From assembly GCA_002387735.1 (NCBI GenBank), contig DGKJ01000057.1, positions 26,409 through 61,124 on the forward strand: a stretch of DNA of 34,716 nt, written 5' to 3'. Positions 1 through 8,587 of this stretch are shown piece after piece. Source of the DNA: Bacteriovoracaceae bacterium UBA4573 (lineage in GTDB: Bacteria; Bdellovibrionota; UBA1018; UBA923). Within the stretch, counting starts at the first letter, position 1, and each line of letters starts with the position of its first letter. The notes beneath the pieces are model-generated. The model was given only the letters and a program-made list of their open reading frames with translations, did no database searches and was not told the origin of the DNA. Made by a program: the position numbers and the translations under genes.

Positions 1-3000
1 TTCGACCCAGAGCTTGCGGCGGAATACCAATGCCGTGATCCTCAACCTCAATGCGGATCATCACACCGTTTTCTGAAGTTGGCTTTTCAAAAACACGCAC
101 GTTAATGTCGCCTTTGGTAGAAAACTTTATCGCGTTACTTAAAAGGTTAGTAAGCACCTGACGAATTCGCCCGGGGTCGCCTATAAAATGATTTGGCCAC
201 TTTTTAATACCCTCGGCTTTAATATGCAGGTTCTTTTGTTTAGCCGAAAACCCTAGCGTGCGGACGGAGTCCGAAAGAACTTCGGCTAAGTTGAATTCAA
301 TAGTTTCAAGTTCCATTTTTCCAGCTTCGACCTTTGAAAAATCGAGTATGTCATTTATTACGGTCAAAAGAGCTTCCGCACTTCTGCGAATATTTTCGGC
401 ATAATCTTTTTGTTCGGAATTCAATTTAGTGTCGAGAAGTACGCCCGTCATTCCGAGCACTCCATTAATTGGCGTTCGAATCTCGTGACTCATATTCGCC
501 AGGAACTCGGACTTCGCCTGAGACGCTCGAATTGCTTTTTCTTGGGCGGCTCTTAATTCCAGTTCCCGGGTTTTGTCGGCGGTAATGTCCCAGTTAACGC
601 CTGTCATGCCAACAGCATTGCCTTCTTCATCGCGTCTTACCAGCCCGAAAGCGCGAATGTATTTAACGGAGCCGTCGGGCCAATTCACGCGAAACTCAGT
701 GTTAAACTCTTTTTCACCCTCGATTGCCTTGCGGATTTCGTCGTCGCAAAAGTCGCGATCGTCGGGATGCAAACCATTCAACCAGGCATCGTAGGCGCCG
801 GCGAATTGTTCTTTTTTAACGCCATACAATTCATACATTCGGTCGTCCCAATTTAGTTCGTCCTGGGTGATATCCCAATCCCACACGCCAATGCGTGAGG
901 ACTGCAACGCCAGAGCCAGGCGCGTACGCAAAGACTCTGCCTCTGCGGCGGAGGCGATTGCCCGCTGCTGTTCTTGAGTCACCTTTTCTAAGGTTTCAAG
1001 CAGTTCAGTATTGGCGTCGACCACTTGCCGTTGTAGAAAATCTTTTTCGGTGATGTCAGACATTATCGAAACGATCCCTACGATATTTCCTTCATCATCG
1101 AATACCGACATTGCGGCAGATTCGATCTTTATTTTAGTACCTTTCTTAGTGATGCGGTCTACCTGGAAGCGTACCGGATTTTTTGATTTTTTCACGCTCT
1201 CGAGATTTGCGAGCGATTCATTTTCGCTTTCTCGAATTACAAATGGCTGCGGTTTACCAAGCACCTCGCGTTCGCTCCAGCCGAATATCTTCTCGCACGC
1301 GGGGTTCCAAATGGTGACGTTAAATTGAGGATCTAATACCAATATACCTACAGGACTCGCGTCAAATATTGCTTTTAGTTTTTTGGTAGTACTTTGCAGC
1401 TCGGTTAGTACTTTTCGTTGCTCAGTAATGTCCGAAGCAATTCCGAGGTAACCTGTTACTTCTCGTTTTTCGTTTCGGAGCGCGGTAACCGATAGATTCA
1501 CCGGAAACTTAGTTCCATCTTTACGAACGTAAGTCCACTCTGCTTGGTCGACACAGTCTAGTGATCGGGCCTTTGCTACAAATGAGTCAAAACCGGCTTC
1601 AATCGGAACACCCAATTCTCGGCTAAGAACCAATGCACGATTTTGAACCTCCGACAATTCATGAAATATTTTTGGAGTCTGCTTACCTATTACTTCGTCG
1701 GCCCGGTACCCCAGCATGACTTCAGCACTCCGGTTGAAGGTTTGAATAACGCCTTCAACGTCGGTAGAAATAATTGAATAGTTAGCGCCCTGAAGAATTG
1801 CACGTTGCCACTGTGAGAATGTAGCCCGTTCTTCCATTTCTAGTTTCGATTGAGTGATGTCTTTAATCGTACCGATAATCTGAGTGCGATCTTCCTGGCC
1901 AGGCGGATAGGTTTTGCACTCTATTGATATCCAACGAATGCTGTGGTCGTCAGCCCGTCGAATCCGAAACTGGAACTGGGAGGATTCTGCTTTATAGGCT
2001 TCTTGAAGATGATCGCGCACTTTTTGGCGATCTTCCGGAATCACGTGCTCGAAAAATTTTTCCATATCCCAGTCTACTAGAGCTCGAGCATGGCCGAAGA
2101 TTTGGTCGTGCCCATTACTGCGCCACACTTTTCCTGTCGGAATATCCAAACTCCAGATTCCTAGGGCGGATGCTTCGAGCGCAATGTCTAAATGAGTCAG
2201 TATTTCCTGTCGTTCTTGTTCTAATTTTTTTTCAGTGGTTAGATCCCGGGCGATCATGGCGAAACCAACGTGTTTGCCATCTTCTAAACTAACGCGCCGT
2301 AAGACAATTTGGCCCCAAAAGGCGCGTCCATTTTTGTCGCAAAGTAACCCTTCGTACTCCTGGCCTCCGCTGTCTCGGTCTAGTGCTGCTTTAAACAGGA
2401 AAAGTCGAATGGTTTCGTTTTTTTTGTCGGTACTATCGCACAGTACCAATAGATTTTTACCGACGATCTCATCCGCGGGGTAGCCGAAAATCGTTTCGGC
2501 CCCAGTATTCCAGGTCACGACTCCGCCTTCGGGGTCGAGAAAGACTATGGCATAATCGTGAATCCCATTGACCATGAGTCGAAAGGAAGCGTCTTTCTCT
2601 GCAATTTTTATTCTTTGTTCGCGGGATACGAAAAAAAGGTCTAAAAACAACCCTATTAAAAGCGATAGCGCAATTCCGACTAACAAAATTACAACATGAA
2701 AGATCGACACCTCTTTGCGCAGGATCGCAAGCGATGGCGCCATTTCGAACTGCCATACGGAGTCACCAATTGTAATTTTCTGTTTACGCAACCACCGTTT
2801 GTCACCCAGACCGTGGTCTAGTTCCTTTGTGAAAAACAGGCCGCGGTCATCCCCAATTCGAATATTATAGGCGTTGTCGTCTAACACGCTTTCAAAGAGT
2901 TTTTGGGCGGTGACGGTAGCGTAAAGAAACCCATTTACCTTGCCTTTATTGCGCAGCGCAATTGGCATTAGGAAACCGGTTCCTCCACTACGAAGTTCAA

Positions 3001-4192
3001 CGCTTTGGCTTAAGGTAAATTCACTAGGATTCGATTTTGCACGATCGAACGCAGCTTTCCTTCGTGGTTCCGAGGCTTGATTGAAGTTTACAACCTGATG
3101 CCGAAACTCGTTTGGATATGACCATGTGACTCTATAGTTCTGATCCACTAATCCAATGCGTGTAAGGCCCGGTAGGTGCCGAATATAGGAATTGGCATCA
3201 ACCGATAGATACCCAACGTCTCTGGCGCCCAAATACTCGATTCGAGTGGCCATGCGTTTTAGGGCAAGCGCAGTTCCCTCAAGTGACTTTTCAATTTTGC
3301 GACCAGCCACTTCAATTTGAAGATCTGTGACTCGTTCCACGGTTTTTGCATCGTGAACTAACACGCTTTGCCATAAAAAAATCGACACCGTGAATCCCGA
3401 AAAAGTAAAACACAATGGAACGACATGAACGCGTCCCTCGAATGTGGCTCTCAACTCTAGTAGCGTACCCGCCAAGATAGCTGCACTGGCTGTAAGCAAT
3501 GCCACCGCCGTAGGCAGGGCCATTAACGCATAACTGCCCCAACCGTAATAGGTGCTCATGCCAAGTATGTAGCCGGCCAAAGTAACGAGCGCGAAAGCAA
3601 AGGGCAGCGCCGCTAGTATTCCGCCTGCAAAGACCCTTTTTGGACCCCTATTTCGAGAACCCAACACAACGAAACTCAGACCTAAAAAGAAAAAACTAAT
3701 CGCAGAGTTTGGGGCCATGCGCCCTAAAAATACGGAGTATACCCCACTGTGCGCTTTACGAAAAAGTTCATCGATTCCGAGATCAATGCCCACGACATAC
3801 TGAAACAGTGTCAGGCCACCAGTGACTGCTATCAATGCGCCACTACCCTGAGTGAACTTGTGACGGTTTTTTGAGAGGTAATGTAGCCCGACACTAACTA
3901 AGACAAAGGTCAATGCCGTGTTGAATTGCATGGGTGACCAAACGCCAAACAATCCACCATTGAGGTGTGCATTAAATAACACTGGCAGTGCCAATAAAAA
4001 AACCACAACACTCGCAACTTTTAAAACTAGGCGCGAGAGTAAAACATAGTTTTTTGTGGCATTAGAAATTCTCTCTCTAAATAGAGCCATCTCTAATTCT
4101 TTCGGCAATCCCGCTTCGTAACTGTTTATTATTTCGCTATTTTCAGCTTCGCCGCGCCAGGAACTAGGAATATTTTTCTTTCTCGTTCTCAC
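1..4192 (-). CDS. Large membrane hybrid-type sensor histidine kinase (7TM-CHASE-5xPAS-HisKA-HATPase), C-terminus beyond window
   Basis: Open without a stop for about 1397 codons until the window edge. The GTG start (4192-4190) directly follows the TAG of the HPt gene, with GAGGA about 11 nt upstream, so translation is probably coupled. Order seen: a hydrophobic N-terminal block with about seven membrane segments (residues ~55-270); a CHASE-like extracytoplasmic sensor (~280-470); a last membrane helix (~499-521); five PAS/PAC modules (~530-655, 665-780, 794-925, 937-1045, 1091-1205); HisKA with the motif FLANMSHEIRTP, phospho-acceptor His1236; and HATPase_c with N-box LTNLLSNAIKFS (~1343). 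The G1 box EDHGIGIP is at the very edge. The protein should autophosphorylate on His1236 in response to periplasmic and cytoplasmic signals. Receiver domains may lie downstream, outside the window, and would suit the separate HPt. The exact signal is unknown. Confidence 0.9.
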   Translation of the reverse strand, partial: MRTRKKNIPSSWRGEAENSEIINSYEAGLPKELEMALFRERISNATKNYVLLSRLVLKVASVVVFLLALPVLFNAHLNGGLFGVWSPMQFNTALTFVLVSVGLHYLSKNRHKFTQGSGALIAVTGGLTLFQYVVGIDLGIDELFRKAHSGVYSVFLGRMAPNSAISFFFLGLSFVVLGSRNRGPKRVFAGGILAALPFAFALVTLAGYILGMSTYYGWGSYALMALPTAVALLTASAAILAGTLLELRATFEGRVHVVPLCFTFSGFTVSIFLWQSVLVHDAKTVERVTDLQIEVAGRKIEKSLEGTALALKRMATRIEYLGARDVGYLSVDANSYIRHLPGLTRIGLVDQNYRVTWSYPNEFRHQVVNFNQASEPRRKAAFDRAKSNPSEFTLSQSVELRSGGTGFLMPIALRNKGKVNGFLYATVTAQKLFESVLDDNAYNIRIGDDRGLFFTKELDHGLGDKRWLRKQKITIGDSVWQFEMAPSLAILRKEVSIFHVVILLVGIALSLLIGLFLDLFFVSREQRIKIAEKDASFRLMVNGIHDYAIVFLDPEGGVVTWNTGAETIFGYPADEIVGKNLLVLCDSTDKKNETIRLFLFKAALDRDSGGQEYEGLLCDKNGRAFWGQIVLRRVSLEDGKHVGFAMIARDLTTEKKLEQERQEILTHLDIALEASALGIWSLDIPTGKVWRSNGHDQIFGHARALVDWDMEKFFEHVIPEDRQKVRDHLQEAYKAESSQFQFRIRRADDHSIRWISIECKTYPPGQEDRTQIIGTIKDITQSKLEMEERATFSQWQRAILQGANYSIISTDVEGVIQTFNRSAEVMLGYRADEVIGKQTPKIFHELSEVQNRALVLSRELGVPIEAGFDSFVAKARSLDCVDQAEWTYVRKDGTKFPVNLSVTALRNEKREVTGYLGIASDITEQRKVLTELQSTTKKLKAIFDASPVGILVLDPQFNVTIWNPACEKIFGWSEREVLGKPQPFVIRESENESLANLESVKKSKNPVRFQVDRITKKGTKIKIESAAMSVFDDEGNIVGIVSIMSDITEKDFLQRQVVDANTELLETLEKVTQEQQRAIASAAEAESLRTRLALALQSSRIGVWDWDITQDELNWDDRMYELYGVKKEQFAGAYDAWLNGLHPDDRDFCDDEIRKAIEGEKEFNTEFRVNWPDGSVKYIRAFGLVRRDEEGNAVGMTGVNWDITADKTRELELRAAQEKAIRASQAKSEFLANMSHEIRTPINGVLGMTGVLLDTKLNSEQKDYAENIRRSAEALLTVINDILDFSKVEAGKMELETIEFNLAEVLSDSVRTLGFSAKQKNLHIKAEGIKKWPNHFIGDPGRIRQVLTNLLSNAIKFSTKGDINVRVFEKPTSENGVMIRIEVEDHGIGIPPQALGR

Positions 4193-4603
4193 CTAAGCTA
4201 CTGTCCTCAGGTCGGTGTACTCGGAACTATTTTCCCTTTTGCTGCGCTCCACTTTAATTTCCATTAATTCCCGACAGCTCAATACGTAGGTTTTCTTTAA
4301 GTTAGTTACGAGCCTTCGAATTTTCTTTGAATCGGCTTTATCGGCGAGGCTCTCGATTTTGAGACATGCCTCTGCGAGTTTACGGGCTCCGAGGGTTTGG
4401 GAGCTAGATTTTAGTGCATGCGCTTCCCATTTAAGACCCTTAATGGAAAGAGTTTTTGCGTGTTTTGTAAATTCGGCGATTCTCTTGGGAGCATTCTTTA
4501 AAAATAAGGCGATCAGACGCGGTAGAACTGGTGGCAGTCCTTCCTGATCTAGATCGTCGAACTGCACCAAAGCCGACCGATCTATGTAAGATGATTCACT
4601 CAT
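4193..4603 (-). CDS. HPt domain phosphotransfer protein
   Basis: A 136-residue single-domain histidine phosphotransfer protein. The signature HALKSSSQTLGA places the phosphorylatable His at residue 62. The helical pattern around it (LKWEAHALKSSSQTLGARKLAEACLKIE) fits the HPt four-helix bundle. The ATG at 4603 was chosen because it has a GAGG ribosome site 6 nt upstream; a longer frame to 4765 would run over the start of the divergent regulator. Its stop codon abuts the GTG of the large kinase gene. Role: to relay phosphate between the kinase (perhaps via a receiver outside the window) and a response regulator, most simply the divergent OmpR-type one. That partner assignment is inferred from position. 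Confidence 0.85.
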   Translation of the reverse strand: MSESSYIDRSALVQFDDLDQEGLPPVLPRLIALFLKNAPKRIAEFTKHAKTLSIKGLKWEAHALKSSSQTLGARKLAEACLKIESLADKADSKKIRRLVTNLKKTYVLSCRELMEIKVERSKRENSSEYTDLRTVA

Positions 4604-4660
4604 AGAGACCTCGCTTTTCCAAAATTGTACTTGAGCCCTATGCCGGCCAAATGGCGTTTC

Positions 4661-4678
4661 TGTTGCATTTTTGCAACA
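4661..4678. promoter_or_regulatory. 7-bp perfect inverted repeat in HPt/response-regulator control region
   Basis: TGTTGCA-TTTT-TGCAACA, with 7-bp arms and a 4-nt spacer. It lies in the 121-bp region between the divergent HPt and response-regulator start codons and could be an operator for a dimeric regulator. It could instead form a small RNA hairpin. Autoregulation by the neighbouring OmpR-type protein is possible, but such proteins usually bind direct repeats. Confidence 0.4.
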
Positions 4679-4724
4679 TCTGAGACTCCTAAAGATATCC
4701 AGAGGTTCTGACGAAAAGTGTGCT

Positions 4725-5417
4725 GTGAAGCCCCGCATACTCGCCATTGAAGATGCTCCAGACATTCAGCTACTTATACGGGGGGCTCTTGGTGCCTCTT
4801 ACGATGTAGTAATTTCGGAAACAATTGAACAGGCCCGCGGAGCACTTGCCAACAATCCCTTCGATCTTATTCTTCTTGATCTTGGTCTACCGGACGGCGA
4901 CGGTATGCGCTTTTTTGCAGAACTAAAAGCCACTGGAAAGCTGGCTAACCTACCAGTTTTTATAGTCACCGGAAGCAACTCAATACAAGAGAAGACCATT
5001 GGATTTCAGCTAGGAATCGAAGATTACATTGTCAAACCATTCGATCCCCTTGAAATGAAACTGCGGGTAGAGGCCCGCATTAAAAAGGGGATCGATAACG
5101 CTCAATCGGCCAATTCCATATCGATCGGAAATTTGAATATCGACCTGGCGAGCCATCACATTCGCATTCAACTTGAAAATGAAACACGTACCGTTGAACT
5201 TAGCAGTAAAGAATTTGGCATCCTTACGTTTTTGGCTCGAGTACCCAACAAAATAAAAAGCAGAGAACAAATTATCGAGGCTGTTTGGGGCAACGGCATA
5301 CATCTGTCGGACCGAACGATTGACTCCCATGTAAGTCGCTTGCGAAAAAAGCTTCTCGGCACCAATGTTCGACTGGAAGCCGTCACGCAGGTCGGCTATC
5401 GCATTGCTCTTAGCTAA
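4725..5417 (+). CDS. OmpR/PhoB-family response regulator
   Basis: A two-domain transcription regulator of 230 residues. The receiver domain (~1-120) has the acidic pair E9-D10, phospho-acceptor Asp52 in LLDLGLPDGDG, Thr82 and Lys104 (YIVKPFDP), so it looks active. The C-terminal winged-helix DNA-binding domain (~130-228) has the typical IEAVWGNG and DSHVSRLRKKL segments and ends in VGYRIAL. The GTG start at 4725 leaves three residues before the first strand, as usual for the family. A TTG 54 nt upstream is in frame but falls inside an inverted repeat and adds an atypical leader. It is divergent from the HPt-kinase pair and probably its output regulator. Confidence 0.9.
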   Translation: MKPRILAIEDAPDIQLLIRGALGASYDVVISETIEQARGALANNPFDLILLDLGLPDGDGMRFFAELKATGKLANLPVFIVTGSNSIQEKTIGFQLGIEDYIVKPFDPLEMKLRVEARIKKGIDNAQSANSISIGNLNIDLASHHIRIQLENETRTVELSSKEFGILTFLARVPNKIKSREQIIEAVWGNGIHLSDRTIDSHVSRLRKKLLGTNVRLEAVTQVGYRIALS

Positions 5418-5433
5418 ACATCTCAGCGACATA

Positions 5434-6768
5434 TCACTTTTTGATCCCGAACATTTCGCCAATCCTAGCTTGACGATATTTGAAAATTTTTTCCACGTCG
5501 TTTGAGACGAAGGCACCGCCAAAAAGCTGACCGAGCTTTCCGCCAGGAACCCGGTAAAGCACTATATCGGACACGAGCGTGCCGCCGCTCACGGCTTTAA
5601 ACAAATGAGTGTGGTGCCACTTCTTGTACGGGCCTTTAATTTGTGTGTCCACGAACTGTCGCTCAGGTTCCCAACTTTCAATACGGGATCGCCACTTAAC
5701 AGGTACTCCGTGAATTTTTAGCGCATAGTCTATTATAGTGTTTTCTCCGAGAACGGGGGTCGACGTTTTCGTGATTCTGAAGTTCAGCCATGGGGGTGTA
5801 ATAGTTTCTAGATTTTCGGCTTTACTAAAGAATGAAAAAACTTGTTCGAGCGATCGGGGAACAAACTGATGCACCTCTAGTTTTTTAGTTAGAGGGTCGG
5901 GATAAATGTCCCGTAATGCTTCGCGGAGTTTAGAAAATTCGAAATCAAACCCCCAATGTCGGAGCTTTAACGGCAACACGCGTGCACTATCTAGCAGCAT
6001 TGTGGCCATTTCGCCCAAGGCACTCTTTAAAACCCACGCTGGCGTTCGCAGGATGACTGCGGCTCCCGTAGCTGCGCCGAAGGCGCGCGTAAATTCTGCG
6101 TTGGTTACAGGCGTCGGAGCCACCAGGTTAAATACGCCCTCTACCTTTTCATTGGTGACAGCGAACTCGATAGCACGCACGACGTCGCGCATGTGCACCC
6201 AACTCATCCACTGTTTTCCCGACCCCAGAATCACAGGGCGCATTTTCTGCAGTGCTCCGCCACCGACACCAAGCACGACACCCAGTCTCACTCGCACTAC
6301 GCGCACCCCAAGTTTTTCGGCAAACAGAGCTTCGTTTTCCCAGGCGCTGGTCACGTCGGCGAGAAATCCGGTTCCAAGAGTACTTGCTTCGTTGAGTTCG
6401 TCGTCGCCTCGATCGCCATAATAACCAATGGCAGACGCAACAACTAACGTTTTGGGCCTTTTCGAAACCGGTATGCGAGCAAGCGCATTGATTAGCTGCC
6501 TTGTGCCCTGCACTCGTGAATCGCGTATTCGTTTTTTGGTTTGATCGTCCCAGCGATGGTTAGCGACTGGTTCACCCGCTAGGTGCACTAGTGCGTCGAT
6601 CTCTTCTAGATAACTATCGACAGCTTCGACCGACACCGCTTTCGCGGCCAGAGTGGCAGCAACCGACGCGTCGCGCGCCAACGCGGTGCAGACATGTCCT
6701 CGTTCAGCGAGATGCGCGAGTAGTGCACGACCAACAAAACCGGTAGGTCCGGTTACCGCAATTTTCAT
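5434..6768 (-). CDS. TIGR01777-family SDR epimerase-like protein fused to SRPBCC domain
   Basis: 444 residues. The N-terminal part (~1-290) is an extended SDR of the TIGR01777/YfcH type: Rossmann motif TGPTGFVG near residue 7, LVHLAGEPVANHRW, ASAIGYYGDRGDDELNE and FLADVTSAWENEA, all typical of the family. The C-terminal part (~295-444) has the SRPBCC/START-like pattern (FSFFSKAENLETITPPWLNF, VKWRSRIESWEP), a hydrophobic-ligand cavity fold. The ATG at 6768 has GGAGG 10 nt upstream; an in-frame TTG six bases earlier is less likely. It is divergent from a CarH-like photoreceptor gene and has a promoter overlapped by the same repeat type, so light or B12 control is likely. Substrate unknown. Confidence 0.88.
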   Translation of the reverse strand: MKIAVTGPTGFVGRALLAHLAERGHVCTALARDASVAATLAAKAVSVEAVDSYLEEIDALVHLAGEPVANHRWDDQTKKRIRDSRVQGTRQLINALARIPVSKRPKTLVVASAIGYYGDRGDDELNEASTLGTGFLADVTSAWENEALFAEKLGVRVVRVRLGVVLGVGGGALQKMRPVILGSGKQWMSWVHMRDVVRAIEFAVTNEKVEGVFNLVAPTPVTNAEFTRAFGAATGAAVILRTPAWVLKSALGEMATMLLDSARVLPLKLRHWGFDFEFSKLREALRDIYPDPLTKKLEVHQFVPRSLEQVFSFFSKAENLETITPPWLNFRITKTSTPVLGENTIIDYALKIHGVPVKWRSRIESWEPERQFVDTQIKGPYKKWHHTHLFKAVSGGTLVSDIVLYRVPGGKLGQLFGGAFVSNDVEKIFKYRQARIGEMFGIKK

Positions 6769-6793
6769 AGACAAAACGCCTCCGACAAACCCT

Positions 6794-6823
6794 ATTGTAG
6801 CTCTTTTGTCTAATATATGTCAA
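6794..6823 (-). promoter_or_regulatory. Sigma70-type promoter for the TIGR01777 gene
   Basis: On the minus strand: -35 TTGACA (6823-6818), 18-bp spacer, -10 TACAAT (6799-6794), about 25 bp before the start codon at 6768. The -35 box lies inside the repeat element described for 6795-6824, so a protein bound there would block RNA polymerase. Confidence 0.7.
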
Positions 6824-6824
6824 A
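6795..6824. promoter_or_regulatory. CarH-like operator, left: TTGTC-type repeats at 11-bp spacing
   Basis: Three TTGTC-like elements begin at 6795 (TTGTA), 6806 (TTGTC) and 6817 (ATGTC), exactly 11 bp apart. The core 20-mer TTTGTCTAATATATGTCAAA (6805-6824) is matched in inverted orientation at 6843-6862 with two mismatches. Direct repeats of one helical turn are the known mode of DNA recognition by tetrameric CarH. The site spans the promoter of the minus-strand gene. Confidence 0.65.
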
Positions 6825-6842
6825 CATATATAAAGCTATTAA

Positions 6843-6862
6843 TTTGACAAACATTAGACAAA
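6843..6862. promoter_or_regulatory. CarH-like operator, right (inverted copy)
   Basis: TTTGACAAACATTAGACAAA is the reverse complement of the left 20-mer except at two positions. Read on the minus strand it again has two TGTC elements 11 bp apart. It overlaps the -35 hexamer of the photoreceptor gene's own promoter, which suggests autorepression. A third repeat is not clear on this side. Confidence 0.62.
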
Positions 6863-6873
6863 TAGCCTAGAAT
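6844..6873 (+). promoter_or_regulatory. Sigma70-type promoter for the MerR/B12 operon
   Basis: -35 TTGACA (6844-6849), 18-bp spacer, -10 TAGAAT (6868-6873). The expected transcript start is near 6880, giving a leader of about 18 nt with a GAGGG ribosome site before the TTG at 6898. Architecture and spacing mirror the divergent promoter. Confidence 0.72.
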
Positions 6874-6897
6874 GGGAACTAACTTGCGAGGGAACCC

Positions 6898-7854
6898 TTG
6901 AGTCAAACATTCAACGTAAAAGCGGCTGCCAACATGTCAGCACTCACCACCCACACGCTTCGAGCCTGGGAACGGCGCTACGGCGTAGTCACACCGCGAC
7001 GGTCTGCTAACGGTCGTAGACTCTACACCATGGAGGACGTCGAAAAACTGCGACTACTCGGCCAGTTAGTCGAAGCGGGTCATTCAATCGGGCAGCTAGC
7101 CGAATTAAGCCCCGCTCAGTTGCGGTCGCTCGAAAAGTCGCAACACTCAGCACCAGATCGATCGCACGAAGTCGATTTTCTCGAAAAAATTCGCCGGCAA
7201 TTAATTAAGTCAGTCGAACAGTTAGACTTCGATGAAATGGACCGATTAATCTTACAAGCTCGCATTAGTACCCCGCTTCGCGAGTTTGTGCTTCAAGTGG
7301 TGGCTCCCCTGCTCACTCAGGTTGGTTACCTGGTACATACCCGTAAACTTGACGTCGCCCAAGAACATGCATTCTCAGCAGTACTTCGCAATCACCTTGG
7401 AGAATTACTCTCCCAGGTGCAAAAAACAAACGACTGGCGCAGCAATACTTCCTCTGCGCTCCCTCGATTTTTGTTTTCCACTCCGGAAGGCGATCTACAC
7501 GAATTTGGAATTTTACTAGCCGCAATTTTAACCGGAAGCCGCGGATTTAAGTTTCGGTATCTCGGGGCAAATATGCCAGCAGTCGATCTTGGACGGGCGG
7601 TTCTCGCGGTAAAAGCCCAAATTGTCGTACTCGGTGCGGTCGAAGCTGACGAAACGCGATTAAAAAGTCCACTCAAAGAGTACATCACCGAACTTGGGCG
7701 AGAACTCCAAAAAGAAAAACTCTGGAATCCAATGCAAATAAAAATTTGGATCGGAGGTCAATGTGATTTTGATTTAAAAAAACATCCCTACAGCGCCGTA
7801 TTGTTTCACACCCGCACACTATTAGAGTTTGATCGCCAACTGGATTTTCTATGA
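6898..7854 (+). CDS. MerR-family cobalamin-binding photoreceptor/repressor (CarH/LitR-like)
   Basis: 318 residues. The N-terminal MerR winged helix (~5-72) has HTLRAWERRYGVVTPRRSANGRRLYT. A helical bundle (~90-175) and a C-terminal B12-binding Rossmann domain (~188-318) follow. The DxHxxG motif is intact (D199-L-H201-E-F-G204) and supplies the lower axial cobalt ligand. In the bundle, VAQEH gives E156-H157, the counterpart of Glu141-His142 in Thermus CarH, and His147 matches His132. The residue matching Trp131, which covers the adenosyl group, is Val146. Family role: a dark-state tetramer with adenosylcobalamin represses its promoter, and light breaks the Co-C bond and releases it. The TTG start at 6898 is preceded by GAGGG. 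The stop overlaps the next ATG (ATGA). Confidence 0.88.
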   Translation: MSQTFNVKAAANMSALTTHTLRAWERRYGVVTPRRSANGRRLYTMEDVEKLRLLGQLVEAGHSIGQLAELSPAQLRSLEKSQHSAPDRSHEVDFLEKIRRQLIKSVEQLDFDEMDRLILQARISTPLREFVLQVVAPLLTQVGYLVHTRKLDVAQEHAFSAVLRNHLGELLSQVQKTNDWRSNTSSALPRFLFSTPEGDLHEFGILLAAILTGSRGFKFRYLGANMPAVDLGRAVLAVKAQIVVLGAVEADETRLKSPLKEYITELGRELQKEKLWNPMQIKIWIGGQCDFDLKKHPYSAVLFHTRTLLEFDRQLDFL

Positions 7855-8576
7855 ATTCTACGTTGAACATCTATGGTCGATCTGCACTATTAGCGATTAC
7901 GCTCATTTCCGGCGATCTCTTTGCCGGCGATGCAATGTTCGTCTATCGTGGGGAGGCCAAAAACCAAGGCAAGATCGTGTATATCGAACGGCACCGCGTT
8001 TTTTTGGATCAGGCTGGCAAAATAGAACGTGCGGAAACCGAGTACGAGCGATCCGACGGCAGCAAAATTGCATCTCTCAGTTCGGATTTCCGCTCGAGTC
8101 TTACGTCGCCTGATCACACAATTATTGATTTACGCACAGGTGAAGTTCAGGGTGTTCGCCGCGAATCTGAAAAAATAGTTTTATTTTACAAAGAAAAAGA
8201 CAAACCCGAAGAAACCAAAACACTTACAGGCGAAGAGATCCACGAACGCGTTTTGGTGGGCTGCCAAGGATTGCACTATTATGTAGTCGCAAACCTTCAC
8301 AACGAGGTTTTAAAGAAAAAAATTCCTTTACGTTTTTTGATTCCCGGAAAGCTCGACTTCTACGACTTCGACATGACTCCCCATGAGGCCGAAGACGGCG
8401 GAACCGCAAACTTCAAAATTGAAATCAATAACTGGTTTTTGCGAATATTTGCTCCCCATTTATTGGTAAAGTACGATCGTCTTTCTAAGCGAATCGTTTG
8501 GTACCAGGGTCTTTCAAACCTAAGAACTGATGAGGGAGATAATCAGAATGTCACTATCGATTACTTTTATCCCTAG
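7851..8576 (+). CDS. Exported protein of unknown function in the photoreceptor operon
   Basis: 241 residues with a probable Sec signal peptide (~1-25, ending SGDLFA). The mature part is rich in beta-strand patterns with YRGEAKNQGKIVYIERHRVFLD and a late NWFLRIFAPHLLVKYDRLSKRIVWYQGLSN segment. There are no catalytic motifs I recognise. I recall similar uncharacterised proteins in other Gram-negative bacteria, but cannot name a family. It overlaps the photoreceptor gene by 4 nt (ATGA), so translation is coupled and expression should follow the light-responsive promoter. The following NTF2-like gene starts 11 nt after its stop. A periplasmic role in lipid or photooxidative stress is guessed only from its company. 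Confidence 0.8.
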   Translation: MNSTLNIYGRSALLAITLISGDLFAGDAMFVYRGEAKNQGKIVYIERHRVFLDQAGKIERAETEYERSDGSKIASLSSDFRSSLTSPDHTIIDLRTGEVQGVRRESEKIVLFYKEKDKPEETKTLTGEEIHERVLVGCQGLHYYVVANLHNEVLKKKIPLRFLIPGKLDFYDFDMTPHEAEDGGTANFKIEINNWFLRIFAPHLLVKYDRLSKRIVWYQGLSNLRTDEGDNQNVTIDYFYP

Positions 8577-8587
8577 GAGGCTTGGTA

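Noticed and set aside
573..2483. Plus-strand open frames opposite the kinase
   Set aside because: The minus-strand kinase frame is continuous with PAS, HisKA and HATPase motifs; the plus-strand frames show none.
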